A stretch of 40,589 nt of DNA from a bacterium (lineage in GTDB: Bacteria; Verrucomicrobiota; Verrucomicrobiia; Limisphaerales; J093). Within the stretch, counting starts at the first letter, position 1, and each line of letters starts with the position of its first letter. The notes under the pieces were generated by a model, which saw only the letters and a list, made by a program, of their open reading frames with translations, did not search any database and had not been told where the DNA came from. A program made the position numbers and the translations under genes. This document shows, one piece after another, positions 23,220 through 32,800 of the stretch. The stretch lies in assembly GCA_021823625.1 (NCBI GenBank), contig JAKANS010000033.1, forward strand, positions 1 to 40,589. The letters run 5' to 3'.

Positions 23220-23462
23220 ATGAAAGCAAGTATCATCATTACCCCCAAGAAGGCGGTCCTGGACCCTCAAGGGAAGACCGTTCAAGGGGCGCTGGAACAC
23301 ATGGGCTACCAAGGGGTCAAAGAGGTCCGGGTGGGCAAGTACCTGGAAGTGGACCTCGCCGGTGTGGATGCCGAAACGGCCCGCCGGCAACTGGACGAGG
23401 CCTGCCACCGGTTCCTGAGCAATCCGGTGATCGAGGATTACCGGCTCGAACTCCACGACTGA
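23220..23462 (+). CDS. purS: Phosphoribosylformylglycinamidine synthase subunit PurS
   Basis: An 80-residue protein starting [20 protein letters not shown], with [21 protein letters not shown] and the closing VIEDYRLEL, the standard PurS pattern. PurS dimers bridge PurQ and PurL in the three-part FGAM synthase of purine synthesis, carrying ammonia from PurQ to PurL. The frame is open further upstream, but the preceding residues are not PurS-like; ATG 23214 (MPMKAS) is an alternative start. purQ follows after 35 nt. purL is not in the window. Confidence 0.93.
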   Translation: MKASIIITPKKAVLDPQGKTVQGALEHMGYQGVKEVRVGKYLEVDLAGVDAETARRQLDEACHRFLSNPVIEDYRLELHD

Positions 23463-23497
23463 ACCCCGACCGCCCCCGGACGATTTCCCACGGCTTT

Positions 23498-24205
23498 ATG
23501 CGCTTCGCCGTCCTGCAGTTCCCGGCCTCCAATTGCGATCAGGATTGTGTCCACGCCATCCGCGTGCTCGGCCACGAGGCGGACCTGCTCTGGCACAAGG
23601 AAACCTCCCTGGGCAACGTGGACGCGGTAATCATCCCCGGCGGGTTCAGCTACGGCGACTACCTCCGCTGCGGGGCCATCGCCCGGTTCAGCCCGGTGAT
23701 GCAGGCGGTGCAGCGCTTCGCCGCGGAAGGCGGGTTGGTGCTGGGCATCTGCAACGGCTTTCAAATCCTGTGCGAGGTGGGGCTGTTGCCGGGGGCTTTG
23801 ATCCGCAATCGCTCCCTGCAATTCCGCTGCGAGCAGGTGCTGCTCAAGACCGCGAACCACGAGACGCCGTTCACCTGCCGGACGCCGCACGACAAGTTGC
23901 TGAAGATTCCCATCGCGCACGGCGAGGGGTGCTATTTCGCCGACGAACCGACGCTCGCCCGGCTGCAGGCCAACCGGCAAATCCTCTGGCAGTACTGCAA
24001 TCCGGCCGGCGAATTGTCCGATGACGCGAATCCGAATGGTTCGCTGCTGAACATCGCGGGCATCTGTAACGAACAACGCAACGTGGCCGGGCTGATGCCC
24101 CATCCAGATCGGGCGAGCGAGGAACTGCTGGGCAGCGCCGATGGCCGGCTGATTTTCGAGGGCATGTGCCACACGTTAGCCTCGCGAGTGCCCGCGGCGG
24201 CTTGA
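23498..24205 (+). CDS. purQ: Phosphoribosylformylglycinamidine synthase subunit PurQ
   Basis: A 235-residue class I glutamine amidotransferase that releases ammonia from glutamine for FGAM synthase. The N-terminus [17 protein letters not shown] is family-typical. [20 protein letters not shown] follows near residue 45, the catalytic Cys is residue 85 in [11 protein letters not shown], and the His-Glu pair is in [12 protein letters not shown] near the end. The ORF stays open upstream through purS in another frame, but ATG 23498 gives the normal length. Co-transcription with purS is very likely. Downstream, a perfect palindrome AAGGCCGGCCTT at 24270-24281 may form part of a terminator between purQ and the convergent debris. 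Confidence 0.95.
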   Translation: MRFAVLQFPASNCDQDCVHAIRVLGHEADLLWHKETSLGNVDAVIIPGGFSYGDYLRCGAIARFSPVMQAVQRFAAEGGLVLGICNGFQILCEVGLLPGALIRNRSLQFRCEQVLLKTANHETPFTCRTPHDKLLKIPIAHGEGCYFADEPTLARLQANRQILWQYCNPAGELSDDANPNGSLLNIAGICNEQRNVAGLMPHPDRASEELLGSADGRLIFEGMCHTLASRVPAAA

Positions 24206-24305
24206 GCGCGGCGGTGCGACGCTGGGCGGTCAGGGCATCGCTGCCGACAGCCACGATCCTGGAAACAAGAAGGCCGGCCTTTCGCATTCGAACTGTGAGT
24301 GGCGG

Positions 24306-24563
24306 TCAGCGCTTCACACGGTAGAACTTGGCTTCGCCGGTGGCGGCCTCGGTGAATGAGCCATCGCTGTCGCCAGTGCTTGTCCAGGGGCCGGTGACGG
24401 CCGGAGCGGATTCGAGGGTGCCCCCGTTCTTCCACTCGACGGTGATCGAACCGCCACTGACGCTCCAACTGGTGATCTGCGGCGCTTCCGGCGGCGTCCG
24501 TGAAGTTCAGCGCCGCGGTGTGCGCGGAACCCGAGGCCAGCGGGTAATCGACCCGGTAGGCAA
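24306..24563 (-). pseudogene. 3' remnant of an exported Verrucomicrobial protein
   Basis: Read on the minus strand, the last part encodes [20 protein letters not shown], then [19 protein letters not shown] and ends in EAKFYRVKR. This is the standard C-terminal module of exported proteins in this phylum (…W..GGTLxSAxxVTGPW…AxFYRV). Just upstream, in a frame shifted by one, is [20 protein letters not shown], the family-typical preceding segment. So only the last ~85 codons of a larger gene remain, with one frameshift near 24490. It overlaps, in a different frame, the tail of the ABC ATPase reading frame. Confidence 0.65.
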
Positions 24564-25552
24564 TGCGCGAACGCCTGGCCCTGGCGCAGCCGAAGTTCGC
24601 GGGTCACGCACGCTGGCAATTCCCGCCGGTGATGGGTCACGAACAACAGGCTGGCGTCGGTCTCGCGCACGACCGCGTCCGCGGCGCCGAGAACCAAGTG
24701 CCGGGGCCGGCGGTCCAGCCCCTGACAAGGCTCGTCCAGTACCAGGAGTTCTGGACGCCTCACGACGGCGCGCGCGAGCAACACCAGCCTTTGATCCCCC
24801 AGCGACAATTCCTCCAACGCCGCTTCGGCGCGTCCGCCCAGCCCCAATCGCTGCAACCACGCGCGGGCGATCCGCCGCCGGTGCGCCGACACCGCCTCGT
24901 GCAAGCCGATCGAGCCGGCGAAGCCGGAGCAAACCACCTCCAGGCACGACCACCCGGTCGGGTGGTGCAGATGCAATTCCGGTGAAAGCCATCCCAGGCG
25001 CCGCCGCGCCAGCAGCGGGGCGATACTCAGCAACCGCACCGCTTCGCGGCGGTGGCGCGCGAAAGCCCCGCGGTCGCGACGACGCGCCTTGACCTCGAAC
25101 GGGTTGATGTCTTCGACCGCGTTTTGGGACAGGAATCGCCGCACGGTGAACTCGCCTTCAGCCAGGCCGCTGTGCCAGCGCGATTGGTAGAAGGAACTCT
25201 CGTGCGCGAGCACGTCGCGATGCGTGTGTGGCGCCACCAACGCCACCAACGCCTCCGGCGACACTTCGCCGGCGAATGTCCAGCGTACGTCGCCGGTCAT
25301 CGGCACCACGTGCCCGGTCAAGGTGCGAGCGAACAGCGACTTGCCCGCGCCGTTCGGGCCGAGCACGGCCCATTGTTCATCGGCACTGGTGGTCCAGTCG
25401 GTGCGCGGAAAAACGAGGCGATCGTCGTCGCGGAACGTGACCCCGACCAGCGCGAAAAATTCCGAAGCTTGAGTCCCCGCTTGGCCGGACGGCGAGGCGA
25501 ACGGTTTCGAAATGGCCGCGGCCGGGTTCGCTCGCCGCCGTTTTGCGTTCAC
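24314..25552 (-). CDS. ABC-type ATPase, ModF/PhrA-like, with foreign tail
   Basis: A 412-residue frame starting at GTG 25552, whose GTGA overlaps the ffh stop codon by 4 nt, so translation is probably coupled. One complete ABC nucleotide-binding domain is visible: Walker A GPNGAGKS at 65-72, a SPELHLHH and [12 protein letters not shown] region near 180-205, signature [14 protein letters not shown] near 250, Walker [13 protein letters not shown] near 270 and the H-loop [11 protein letters not shown]. The SPEL and SGFxxSIGL segments resemble ModF/PhrA-type ATPases. After about residue 328 (LRLRQGQAF, near 24570) the frame reads through the 3' remnant of an unrelated exported protein in the wrong frame, giving an Arg/Pro-rich tail without family support. 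The original stop was probably lost in a deletion or insertion. No permease is adjacent. Confidence 0.78.
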   Translation of the reverse strand: MNAKRRRANPAAAISKPFASPSGQAGTQASEFFALVGVTFRDDDRLVFPRTDWTTSADEQWAVLGPNGAGKSLFARTLTGHVVPMTGDVRWTFAGEVSPEALVALVAPHTHRDVLAHESSFYQSRWHSGLAEGEFTVRRFLSQNAVEDINPFEVKARRRDRGAFARHRREAVRLLSIAPLLARRRLGWLSPELHLHHPTGWSCLEVVCSGFAGSIGLHEAVSAHRRRIARAWLQRLGLGGRAEAALEELSLGDQRLVLLARAVVRRPELLVLDEPCQGLDRRPRHLVLGAADAVVRETDASLLFVTHHRRELPACVTRELRLRQGQAFAHCLPGRLPAGLGFRAHRGAELHGRRRKRRRSPVGASVAVRSPSSGRTGAPSNPLRPSPAPGQALATAMAHSPRPPPAKPSSTV

Positions 25553-26913
25553 CGCCCGAACTTCCCCGGCGGCATCCCGCCCAAGCCGCCCAGACCGCCG
25601 CCCATCCGGCCCATCATTTTCTGGAATTTGCCCATTTTCTTCATCATCTGCTGCATCTGGTTGAAGCGGTTCAGCACGTTGTTGACCTCGGACACTTTCA
25701 CGCCGCTGCCGCCCGCGATTCGCAGCCGGCGCCGGGCGTTGAGGAGGTTCGGATTGCGGCGCTCCTGCGGAGTCATCGCGCAAATGATGCCCTCCATCCG
25801 GCGAAACTCCTTTTCGCTCTTGCTCAGGTCGGTGTTCTTCAGCGCCTCGGCCCCGCCGGGCAGCAGGCCGACCAGGTTTTCGAGCGGGCCCATCGTTTTC
25901 ATCTGGCGTAGTTGGCCGAGAAAATCCTCCAGCGTGAACTGGCCCCGCCGCATCTTTTCTTCGAGCTTCTTCGCCTCGTCGAGGTCCACCGCCTCGGCGG
26001 CCTTTTCGACCAGCGACACCACGTCGCCCATGCCGAGAATGCGCTGGGCCATCCGTTCGGGGTGGAACGGCTCGAAGTCCTCGAGCTTTTCGCCCACGCC
26101 CATGAACTTGATCGGCTTGCCGACCACCGAGCTAAAACTCAGCGCTGCCCCACCGCGCGCGTCGCCGTCCAGCTTGGTCAGGATCGCGCCGGTGATGGTC
26201 AACGCCTGGTCGAAGTGCGTGGCCACGTTCACGGCTTCCTGGCCGGTGGCGGCGTCGAGCACGAGCAGGATTTCCTGCGGCTTCACGAGGTCGCGGAGGC
26301 GAACGAGTTCCTGGACGAGCGGTTCGTCGATCTGGAGGCGGCCGGCGGTGTCGAAGATCAGCACGTTGCGCTGGTTGGCGGTGGCGAAATCGAGCGCCTC
26401 GCGGGCGATGCGCAGCACGTCGGTTTCACCGCGCTTCACAAAAACGGGCAGCTCCAGTTTTTCGCCCAGCGTGGCGAGTTGGTCCATTGCCGCCGGACGA
26501 TACACGTCCGCGGCCACCAACAGCGGGGCGCGCCCCTGTTTTTGGAGGAGTCGGGCGAGCTTGCCGCTGGAAGTGGTCTTGCCGGAGCCATGCAGGCCGA
26601 CCATCAAAATGCACGTCGGCGCGGCGCTCAGTTCGAGGCCGGCGTTTTCCGCGCCGAGCAATTCCACCAGCTCGTCATGGATGATCTTGATGACCTGCTG
26701 GCCCGGCTGGATGCTTTGGATGACCTGCTGGCCGATGGCCTTCTGTTTGACGTTCTCGACGAAGTCGCGGGCGACCTTGAAATTGACGTCGGCATCGAGC
26801 AGCGCGAGGCGCACGTCGCGGAGCGAATCGGCGACGTTGGACTCGGAAATGCGGCCGAGGCCGCGGAGGTTACGGAAGACATTCTGGAGCTTGCTGCTCA
26901 GCGAATCGAACAT
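25549..26913 (-). CDS. ffh: Signal recognition particle protein Ffh
   Basis: A 454-residue SRP54-type GTPase, which with SRP RNA binds signal sequences of nascent membrane proteins and docks at FtsY. N-domain: MFDSLSSKLQNVFRNLRGLG. G-domain: P-loop VGLHGSGKTTSSGKLA near 105-120, AADVYRPAAMDQL, DTAGRLQIDEPL, LTKLDGDARGG and GVGEKLEDFEPFHP. The C-terminal M-domain is methionine-rich (NQMQQMMKKMGKFQKMMGRM) and ends Gly-rich, [13 protein letters not shown]. Length and motif order are complete. The downstream ABC gene starts inside its stop codon. Upstream, a TTGTCA-N17-TAGCTT sequence on the minus strand (26925-26948) could be its promoter and would overlap the tRNA promoter divergently. Confidence 0.97.
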   Translation of the reverse strand: MFDSLSSKLQNVFRNLRGLGRISESNVADSLRDVRLALLDADVNFKVARDFVENVKQKAIGQQVIQSIQPGQQVIKIIHDELVELLGAENAGLELSAAPTCILMVGLHGSGKTTSSGKLARLLQKQGRAPLLVAADVYRPAAMDQLATLGEKLELPVFVKRGETDVLRIAREALDFATANQRNVLIFDTAGRLQIDEPLVQELVRLRDLVKPQEILLVLDAATGQEAVNVATHFDQALTITGAILTKLDGDARGGAALSFSSVVGKPIKFMGVGEKLEDFEPFHPERMAQRILGMGDVVSLVEKAAEAVDLDEAKKLEEKMRRGQFTLEDFLGQLRQMKTMGPLENLVGLLPGGAEALKNTDLSKSEKEFRRMEGIICAMTPQERRNPNLLNARRRLRIAGGSGVKVSEVNNVLNRFNQMQQMMKKMGKFQKMMGRMGGGLGGLGGMPPGKFGR

Positions 26914-26941
26914 GGACGCAAGCTAGGGAAAGGCGCGTGGG

Positions 26942-26970
26942 TTGACAAGCCGGGGGGGCTTCGGCTTAAT
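26942..26970 (+). promoter_or_regulatory. Sigma70-type promoter of tRNA-Tyr
   Basis: A perfect -35 box TTGACA at 26942-26947 is followed after exactly 17 bp by CTTAAT at 26965-26970, which matches the -10 consensus at four of six positions. Transcription would begin near 26977, about 20 nt before the mature tRNA-Tyr end at 26998. It lies in the divergent gap with ffh. Confidence 0.65.
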
Positions 26971-26997
26971 CGGTGTTCCCGTTTCGGGGACGCGGGC

Positions 26998-27085
26998 GGT
27001 GGGATGCCGGAGTGGTCAATCGGAACAGACTGTAAATCTGTCGGGCTAACGCCCTACGAAGGTTCAAATCCTTCTCCCACCACCA
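26998..27085 (+). tRNA. tRNA-Tyr (anticodon GTA)
   Basis: A complete type II tRNA with encoded CCA. The acceptor arms GGTGGGA (26998-27004) and TCCCACC (27075-27081) pair perfectly, followed by A and CCA to 27085. The anticodon GTA is at 27032-27034 in the loop of CAGACTGTAAATCTG. A long variable arm with a GGGC/GCCC stem (27043-27046 and 27051-27054), typical of bacterial tRNA-Tyr, and a T-arm GAAGG-TTCAAAT-CCTTC complete it. It is transcribed alone. The unidentified gene set starting at 27325 begins 240 nt downstream, and tRNA 3' ends are common integration sites; the intervening 239 nt hold no recognisable gene, integrase or clear repeated tRNA end. Confidence 0.95.
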
Positions 27086-27324
27086 CCACTTCACCCAATG
27101 AAAACAAGGGGATCTGAGGTTCCCGCACGAATTCCGCACAAAATTCGGCGGTTCCCGTAAGGCAGGGGAGATTCCCGGCCACAACCACGCACCGCTGCGC
27201 GAAGGCTCACGTTCAAGGCAATACGAAGTCATACACCACCGACGGCAGGTGCATGGTCCGCTCCTTCGCCTGAACAGTCCGGCTTTGTTCCAGCAATTAT
27301 TCCGGTTTTGAACCTCCGCCCATC

Positions 27325-28200
27325 GTGTTGAAACCGACGAGCGTTCCCTACGAGGTGGTCAAGTTCGGCAGCGTCCGAAGCGCCCCCGAACTCGTCGATC
27401 ATCTGGAGGCGAACCGTCTGCACTACACCCAGGCCGTTTTGCGGGCGCTCGACGCCGCGACGGTGGCCGCGTTGCTCGCCCGCTATACCTACCGCGGCTT
27501 GCCGCTGGGCCAGATTGTGGACCCCCAACCGCTTGCCGTGGTGGCGAACTTCCTCGTCTTCAAGATGAACATCGCCACCGGTGGCGAGCCCGACGACCCG
27601 CGCTGGGCCGAGGAGCAGAAGGCCTGGCAGTCCTGGCTGGAGCGCCGCGGGCTGGACCGCCCCGCGCCGAAGACCGAGATCATCCCGCTGCCGTCCGGCG
27701 GCCTGTTCGCGGAAGCCGTTCTCGGCCACTACCACGCGGCGGAAAAAACCGACCTCACCCGATTTTGAAACTGGCAGGATTCGCCCATCCCAATCGCGGC
27801 GCCGGACATCGCGCCGGTGCAATCCGGCTCGCGGGCGCAATCGGACCAGATCCAGCCGGGCCAGCTCTCCGCGCCCGTCCTCACGATCCAGAGCCCGACG
27901 GCGTTGCCCGATCCGACCGGTATCGCGGCCATCATCACAGCCGTCCAGAACGGCAACATGTTCCGCGACCTGAGCGGGATGGCGCAAACGGCGGCGTTGG
28001 CACAGGCGGCCTTGCAGGCCAGCGCGCAGGGGGCCACCGCGGTTGGCGAGCAGGCAGGACAGAACCTCAAAACGGTGATGGACAACAACACCGAGCGCAT
28101 GCGGATCGCTGCGCAGTTGGCCAGCGGCGGCGCCTCCGGGCTGGCCGGGGGCAGCGGAGGGTGGCGGTCCGGGCAGCCGCCCGGCAAGGAACGTGACTGA
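27325..28200 (+). pseudogene. Unidentified protein gene split by in-frame TGA
   Basis: Two stretches in the same frame, 27325-27768 and onward to 28200, are separated only by a TGA at 27766-27768. Read through, the junction is DLTRF-[TGA]-NWQDSPIPIAAPDI; a Trp (TGG) there would give RFWNWQDSP, which reads as natural sequence. The first part has YEVVKFGSVRSAPELVDHLE and DPQPLAVVANFLVFKMN. The second has SPTALPDPTGIAAIITAVQN, GNMFRDLSGMAQTAALAQAA and then Ala/Gln-rich helix and a Gly-rich end. I do not recognise the family and see no signal peptide or catalytic motif. The first codon (GTG 27325) is uncertain: the frame stays plausible upstream to a stop at 27271, so the N-terminus may be truncated. 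It overlaps the next gene by 8 nt. Confidence 0.5.
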
Positions 28201-29100
28201 AGAAGGCGCGCGGCTGAACTTCGCCCGCGACTTGGACACGCGAACCCCGGCCGGAGCGGCCAAGCCCTCGTCGCCGTCGGGGGGCGGGCCGGTCGCTTCG
28301 TCGGCCGAGTTCGCAGGCTGCGGGGAAATCACGCCGCCGGAAACCACCCGCGAAGACGACCTCTTCAATCGCCAGACCGGCGGCGGCGCCGAAGACCTCG
28401 CCAACCAGGCCCTGTCGTTCGCAGCCGACGATTCCGGTGGCGGCGGCGGCTCCACTGCCGCGCGCAGGCCTCCGGGCAGACAGCGGACGGTGGTGAAGAA
28501 ACCGCCTCGCCGTGTGTTCGTCGAGTTTGTGTTCTTGCAGGAAGGACTCCCCCAGGGATCTTCCCAGCTCAAATTGCACGAGCCTTACAGCCACGGTGAG
28601 GTATGGGCTCAGATCGCCGACAGCGCCGGTCACCCACTGTTTCAAACGACCGGGCCGGATGGCTTCAGAGACCAGCGGGGGGCGACGGAGATGAACGATG
28701 CGGCCACCGCTTCGGTTGACATGGCCGGCGACAAGCTGTTTCTGAAGGTCAAGTATCGGCACTACGACACCCCCCCCAGCCGGGCGATGTCGTGCCAAGC
28801 CGCGAGGAAACCGCGGTCAAAACCCTGGTCATTGTGGCCGCCGATCTTCCGGCCGAGGAGGCGGGCAAAACGCCTCGGGTGTTGGTGGATGTCTTGCTGC
28901 CAAGGGTGCAGGAAGTGCGCGAAACCCAATCCACCTCCGGCAATCAGCTCGACGACGTCCGGCGTTTCGTCGATGCCAATTTCCCGCGTCCGTGGCGCCT
29001 CAGTTCAACCACGCAGGACGTTGGCGGGAACAAGCTGCGGGTGACGGTTGACACTTATCGCCCATTCCTGAACTTGGACACGGACATAAGCAACCTGTAG
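28193..29100 (+). pseudogene. Unidentified protein gene, frameshift at C8 tract
   Basis: The frame from GTG 28193 encodes a disordered Pro/Gly/Ser-rich N-terminus (~100 residues) and then an ordered part: RRVFVEFVFLQEGLPQGSSQ, LKLHEPYSHGEVWAQIADSA and KLFLKVKYRHYDTPP. At a run of eight C (28770-28777) the coding sense moves to the -1 frame and continues QPGDVVPSREETAVKTLVIV, then AADLPAEEAGKTPRVLVDVL and ends LNLDTDISNL at 29100. One missing C, a real mutation, phase variation or -1 slippage would all fit. No family is recognised. The start overlaps the preceding gene's stop by 8 nt and the next gene begins 7 nt after its end, so the three were evidently an operon. Confidence 0.5.
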
Positions 29101-29106
29101 CCAAGA

Positions 29107-29538
29107 ATGCCAGCGACCCTCCCAGGCGAACAAAAGCTTCGTTCACTTCTCGACGGTGGAGGCCGGGTGGTGCTTGCCAACCGCGTTCACTCCGCGGGCG
29201 AAACGTGCATCCTCTCGGCCGTGGTGGTGCGCCACTTTACCGAGGGTGAGCCAGACAATCTGGCGTTGTTCGACCTGGATCTAGGCCCCGGCGAGAGTGT
29301 GACCGTGGACCTCGATCGGCCGCGCGGTTCACCAGTGGTGGCGGTCGAGGTATTCCTGCGCCAGCTGGCCTACCCGGGCGATCGGGTGGCCGAAGCCTAC
29401 TCACTTGCCCAGACGCTGTTGGTGGAAGGTTTGGCGGTCGCGGAGTTCGGTGTTATCGACCGCCCCTCGGCTCTCGGGGCTGACGAGTCCGCCGTGGCTG
29501 AGGCCCCGTCGATCGCCATCTACGCCAAGCCTGCCTGA
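29107..29538 (+). CDS. Unidentified 143-residue protein
   Basis: An intact frame, third of the closely packed set after tRNA-Tyr. Residues 10-60 (QKLRSLLDGGGRVVLANRVH, ILSAVVVRHFTEGEPDNLAL) and 60-115 (LDLGPGESVTVDLDRPRGSP, VVAVEVFLRQLAYPGDRV) suggest a beta-rich fold. It ends with an acidic loop and IAIYAKPA. No signal peptide, membrane segment or catalytic motif was seen and I cannot name a family. It follows the frameshifted gene by 6 nt, so any function is probably shared with it. The next 287 nt (to 29825) hold no gene I can support. Confidence 0.6.
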   Translation: MPATLPGEQKLRSLLDGGGRVVLANRVHSAGETCILSAVVVRHFTEGEPDNLALFDLDLGPGESVTVDLDRPRGSPVVAVEVFLRQLAYPGDRVAEAYSLAQTLLVEGLAVAEFGVIDRPSALGADESAVAEAPSIAIYAKPA

Positions 29539-29825
29539 ACACGACCAGAACACAAAACGGGCGCCTGGCAGGAGATTCACAGCTTTGGTTTTTTGAATGG
29601 TACCAGGTGGATCTGACGGTGGACGCTGAACGCTGGCGACTATTCCGCGTTCCTACCTCTCACGAGTTTTCGCCTCGCCTGCGATGATTGCCTGGTTTGC
29701 CGGCAGACTCTTCCGTTGAGGCCTCATTTGCTCCCGCCGCCGTCGCATTGCGGTACACCGCCGCCCCGGCACGGTTGGTGGCCGACTCCCCAACGGTGGC
29801 TCCAGCCGGCGCGGCGCCTCAGTCG

Positions 29826-32800
29826 TCAGGGCGTCTGGTTCGCCTTCAAACCGAACAGGCCGTAGTCGCCCAGTGGAATCCAGACGCCGGCATCCGTTGA
29901 CCCGGCCGCGGAGGTGAGATCGGCCCAGACACAACCGCCCGGCGACCCGCTGCCCACCACTTTGAGCGCGGTGGCATCGGAGGCATCCACCAGCAGAACG
30001 TCGGGGCTGGTCTGCGCCAGCAAGGCGTTGCCCACACAAGCCAGTTGGCTCGCCGGCGCGGCAAGGGCGATTTTCCCAAGCAGTTCGAAGGCGCCCGATT
30101 GGTTCAGGCCCCAAGCTTCCAGTGCGCCTCCCGTTGACGGCGTCTCGTCCGGCCGTGCCAGGAACACGGTGCCGTCGCGAACCGTGACCGCGTGCGGCCA
30201 GGTCGTCGGCTGTTTCAGCGAGGCCACGAGCGTCACCTCCACGTTGTCGTAGGCGCAGGCGTCGAGGTACTCGGTCCAGTCCGTCTGCCATTTCTCGTCC
30301 CAGTGCGGGCCGGAAGTGAACAGCAGCGCGCCACCGGCGGCCACGCCTTGCAGGGTGCCGGGCAGGTTCACCGGCGGACGCACGGTGGGCGAGGCCGGAT
30401 CGGCATAGTCAACGGCGTCGAGGTAATACTTGGTTACCCAGATGCCGGCTGGCGGCGTGACCGTTTCCTTGGAGCCGTCCGGGTTGACGACCTCGTAAGG
30501 CTCCGGTGCCGGCTGGCCGGGAAGAGTCACGCCTTCGACGAACTCAGAAGCCTGGTGGCTGAGCAACACGATGCCCTCCGCCGTGAACGCCTGGCTGAAA
30601 CTCCACCAATTGCCATCGCTGCCCAATTTCAAATCCGAGGCGAGCTTCGGCGCCGCGGGATCGCTCACGTCGAGCGCGATCAAGCGTCCGCTGCCCCCGC
30701 CCCACCCAGGCCACCAAATGCCGGGGCGGATGCCGCCGATGCCCGCGTCCACCGGCAGGCCCCAGCCCCACCAATACGAGCCGCCTTGGCCGGCCAGCAG
30801 CAAGATGCCGGGTTGGGGCCAGAGCATTTGAAACTCGCCCGCGCCATTGAGGGGGTCCACTTCCGTCGCGTAAGAACCGAGCGGCTTCAACTCCGGCAAG
30901 GCTTCGAGGCTGAACGTGGAAACCAGCAGCCGCGCCTTCGGTTCGGGGGTCGGCTCGCCCGGCTTGGCTTCGGGCACCTCCAACCAACTCGTGTCGCCTT
31001 GCGCCACATACAACACGCCGTCGCGGGCCGTCGCGCCCAAGAGCGGGAGGTTTTCCGTCAAGACGACGCGGCCAAGCGCCGTGTCCGGTTCGCTGGCGCG
31101 GGCCACGCGGACCACCGGCGTCGGTGCGTTGTACCAGCTTTGGCCGCCCGCCAGTTCGAGCAGGAAATCGCCGACCGGCAGGACGCGATTCACCGGCCAG
31201 GACAGTTCAAGATCCGCCGCCACCACCGGGTGATCGCGGTCGGCGGCGTTCACGCTCAACAATTCGCGGCCGGACACGGACAGGATGCGGTCGCCGTGGA
31301 CGGTCGCCCGCCGGGGTTGGAGCGCGTGCTCGATCACGCCGCGCGCCTTCAAGGTGTCGGGACCGAGGTCGATGATCTGCACGCGCGAAACGTAGCCGTC
31401 CTGGCCCCAACCTTGGTAGGGCACCAGGATCAGGCCCGCGTCCGGCAAAACGGTGAACGCCTTCTCGTCGTAGTTGGCTTCGCTCCACGAATTGCCTTCG
31501 CCGAGCGGGACCTTCGCCAGCAGGGCCGGGTTGGCCGGGTCGCGCACGTCGAACAACGACACCGCCACGCGCCAGTCGTTGGTGTCTTGAATGCCAATCG
31601 TCACCAAACGGTCGCCGAGGGGCTGGATGTAGTTCGACCAGCCGGGGACGTTCAATTTACCGGCCACGCGCGGGTTGGCGGGGTCTTTCAAATCGATGAT
31701 CCACAGCGGATCGATGCGGAGGAACGTGACGATGTAGGCGCGGTCGCCGTCGAACCGCGTGGCGTAAAGGCCCTCGCCGTGGCCGACCGCAAGCTGGCCC
31801 AGCTTCTGTGGGTTCGAGGCGTCGGCGAGTGAGAACGTCTCAAGCACGCTGGCCTGGAGCGTGGCATCGGGCCAGCGCGGAACCTCCGAAATCACGGTGA
31901 AGACGTTGCCGGCGAGGTTCAGCTTGAATTTGTCGGCCACCCGGCCCGCGGGCTGGATCGTGCCGGCGGTTTTCATCGTGCCGTCCGGGGCGGCGATGTC
32001 CACCAACCGCACCGTCGAGCGCCACCATTGGTTGTTGTCGTAAAGGACGACGAACAGAAACCGGTCGGTGGCCTGGATCACATTGCCGTAGCCGGCGAAC
32101 CAGAGTTGATCGCGCGCCTGCGGGGCGTCCGGGTCAGCCAGATCGAACGACGCCACCACCATGCCGTATTCCCACTGATCGATCGGCTCGCCGCCTTCGG
32201 TCTTGGGCGGCAGAGAGACCTGGCGATAGCTCTGCGTGGCCACGTAGAGCGCGGTGCCGACCAAACGGCTCTCCACGATGGTGCCGGGAAGCTTCAGCGA
32301 AGCGACGACACGCGGCCCGGCTGTGACCTTGGGCATCGCGGGATCGAGGATCAAGACCTGGCTGTCGTCGCTATTGCCCCAACCGCAGCCATTGCGGGCG
32401 AGCAACACCAACCGGTCGGCACCGGTCAGACTTGGCACCAAGTACATCTGCTCCCCCGAAGCGGGTAGCGGCAATGTGTTTTTCACCGCCGGCGCGGCCG
32501 GCTGGCTCAGGTCGATGACTTGGAGGCCGCGGTATTGGTTGAAAAAGTAAAGGGTGTCGCCCGCGAGCCGCCAAATGTCGGACTCGACGACCTGCCGCGT
32601 CGGGTCTGGGTTGCTCCCACCGGTGGTCGTGTCGCTCGCGCCCGGCGCACCTTCCAACGGACCGTAGCCGCGCGTGCCGACCGATTTCGTGGTCGAGGCG
32701 GGACCGGCGAATTCCTTCTTGCCGGCGTAAAAGGCGGCGGGCAACGGCTCGTCCGCATCGCCCCGGACGCGCAGCACTTCGAGTTGGGCGGACTTCTCCA

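Noticed and set aside
27082..27090. CCACCACCACC run at the tRNA 3' end as an att duplication
   Set aside because: The extra CCA units are only a short trinucleotide run; no longer copy of the tRNA end was found within the window.
26966..27232. Minus-strand 88-residue frame overlapping tRNA-Tyr
   Set aside because: It is largely the antisense of the tRNA (WWWEKDLNLRR is a common tRNA-antisense artefact) and has no family features.
27766..27768. Selenocysteine or recoded TGA in the unknown gene
   Set aside because: The context predicts Trp rather than a redox Cys/Sec site, TGA is used as an ordinary stop in many genes here, and I saw no obvious SECIS-like hairpin directly after it.
29653..30291. 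Minus-strand 212-residue frame at the end of the beta-propeller gene
   Set aside because: It overlaps the propeller gene in another frame and shows only Arg/Gly-rich shadow composition.
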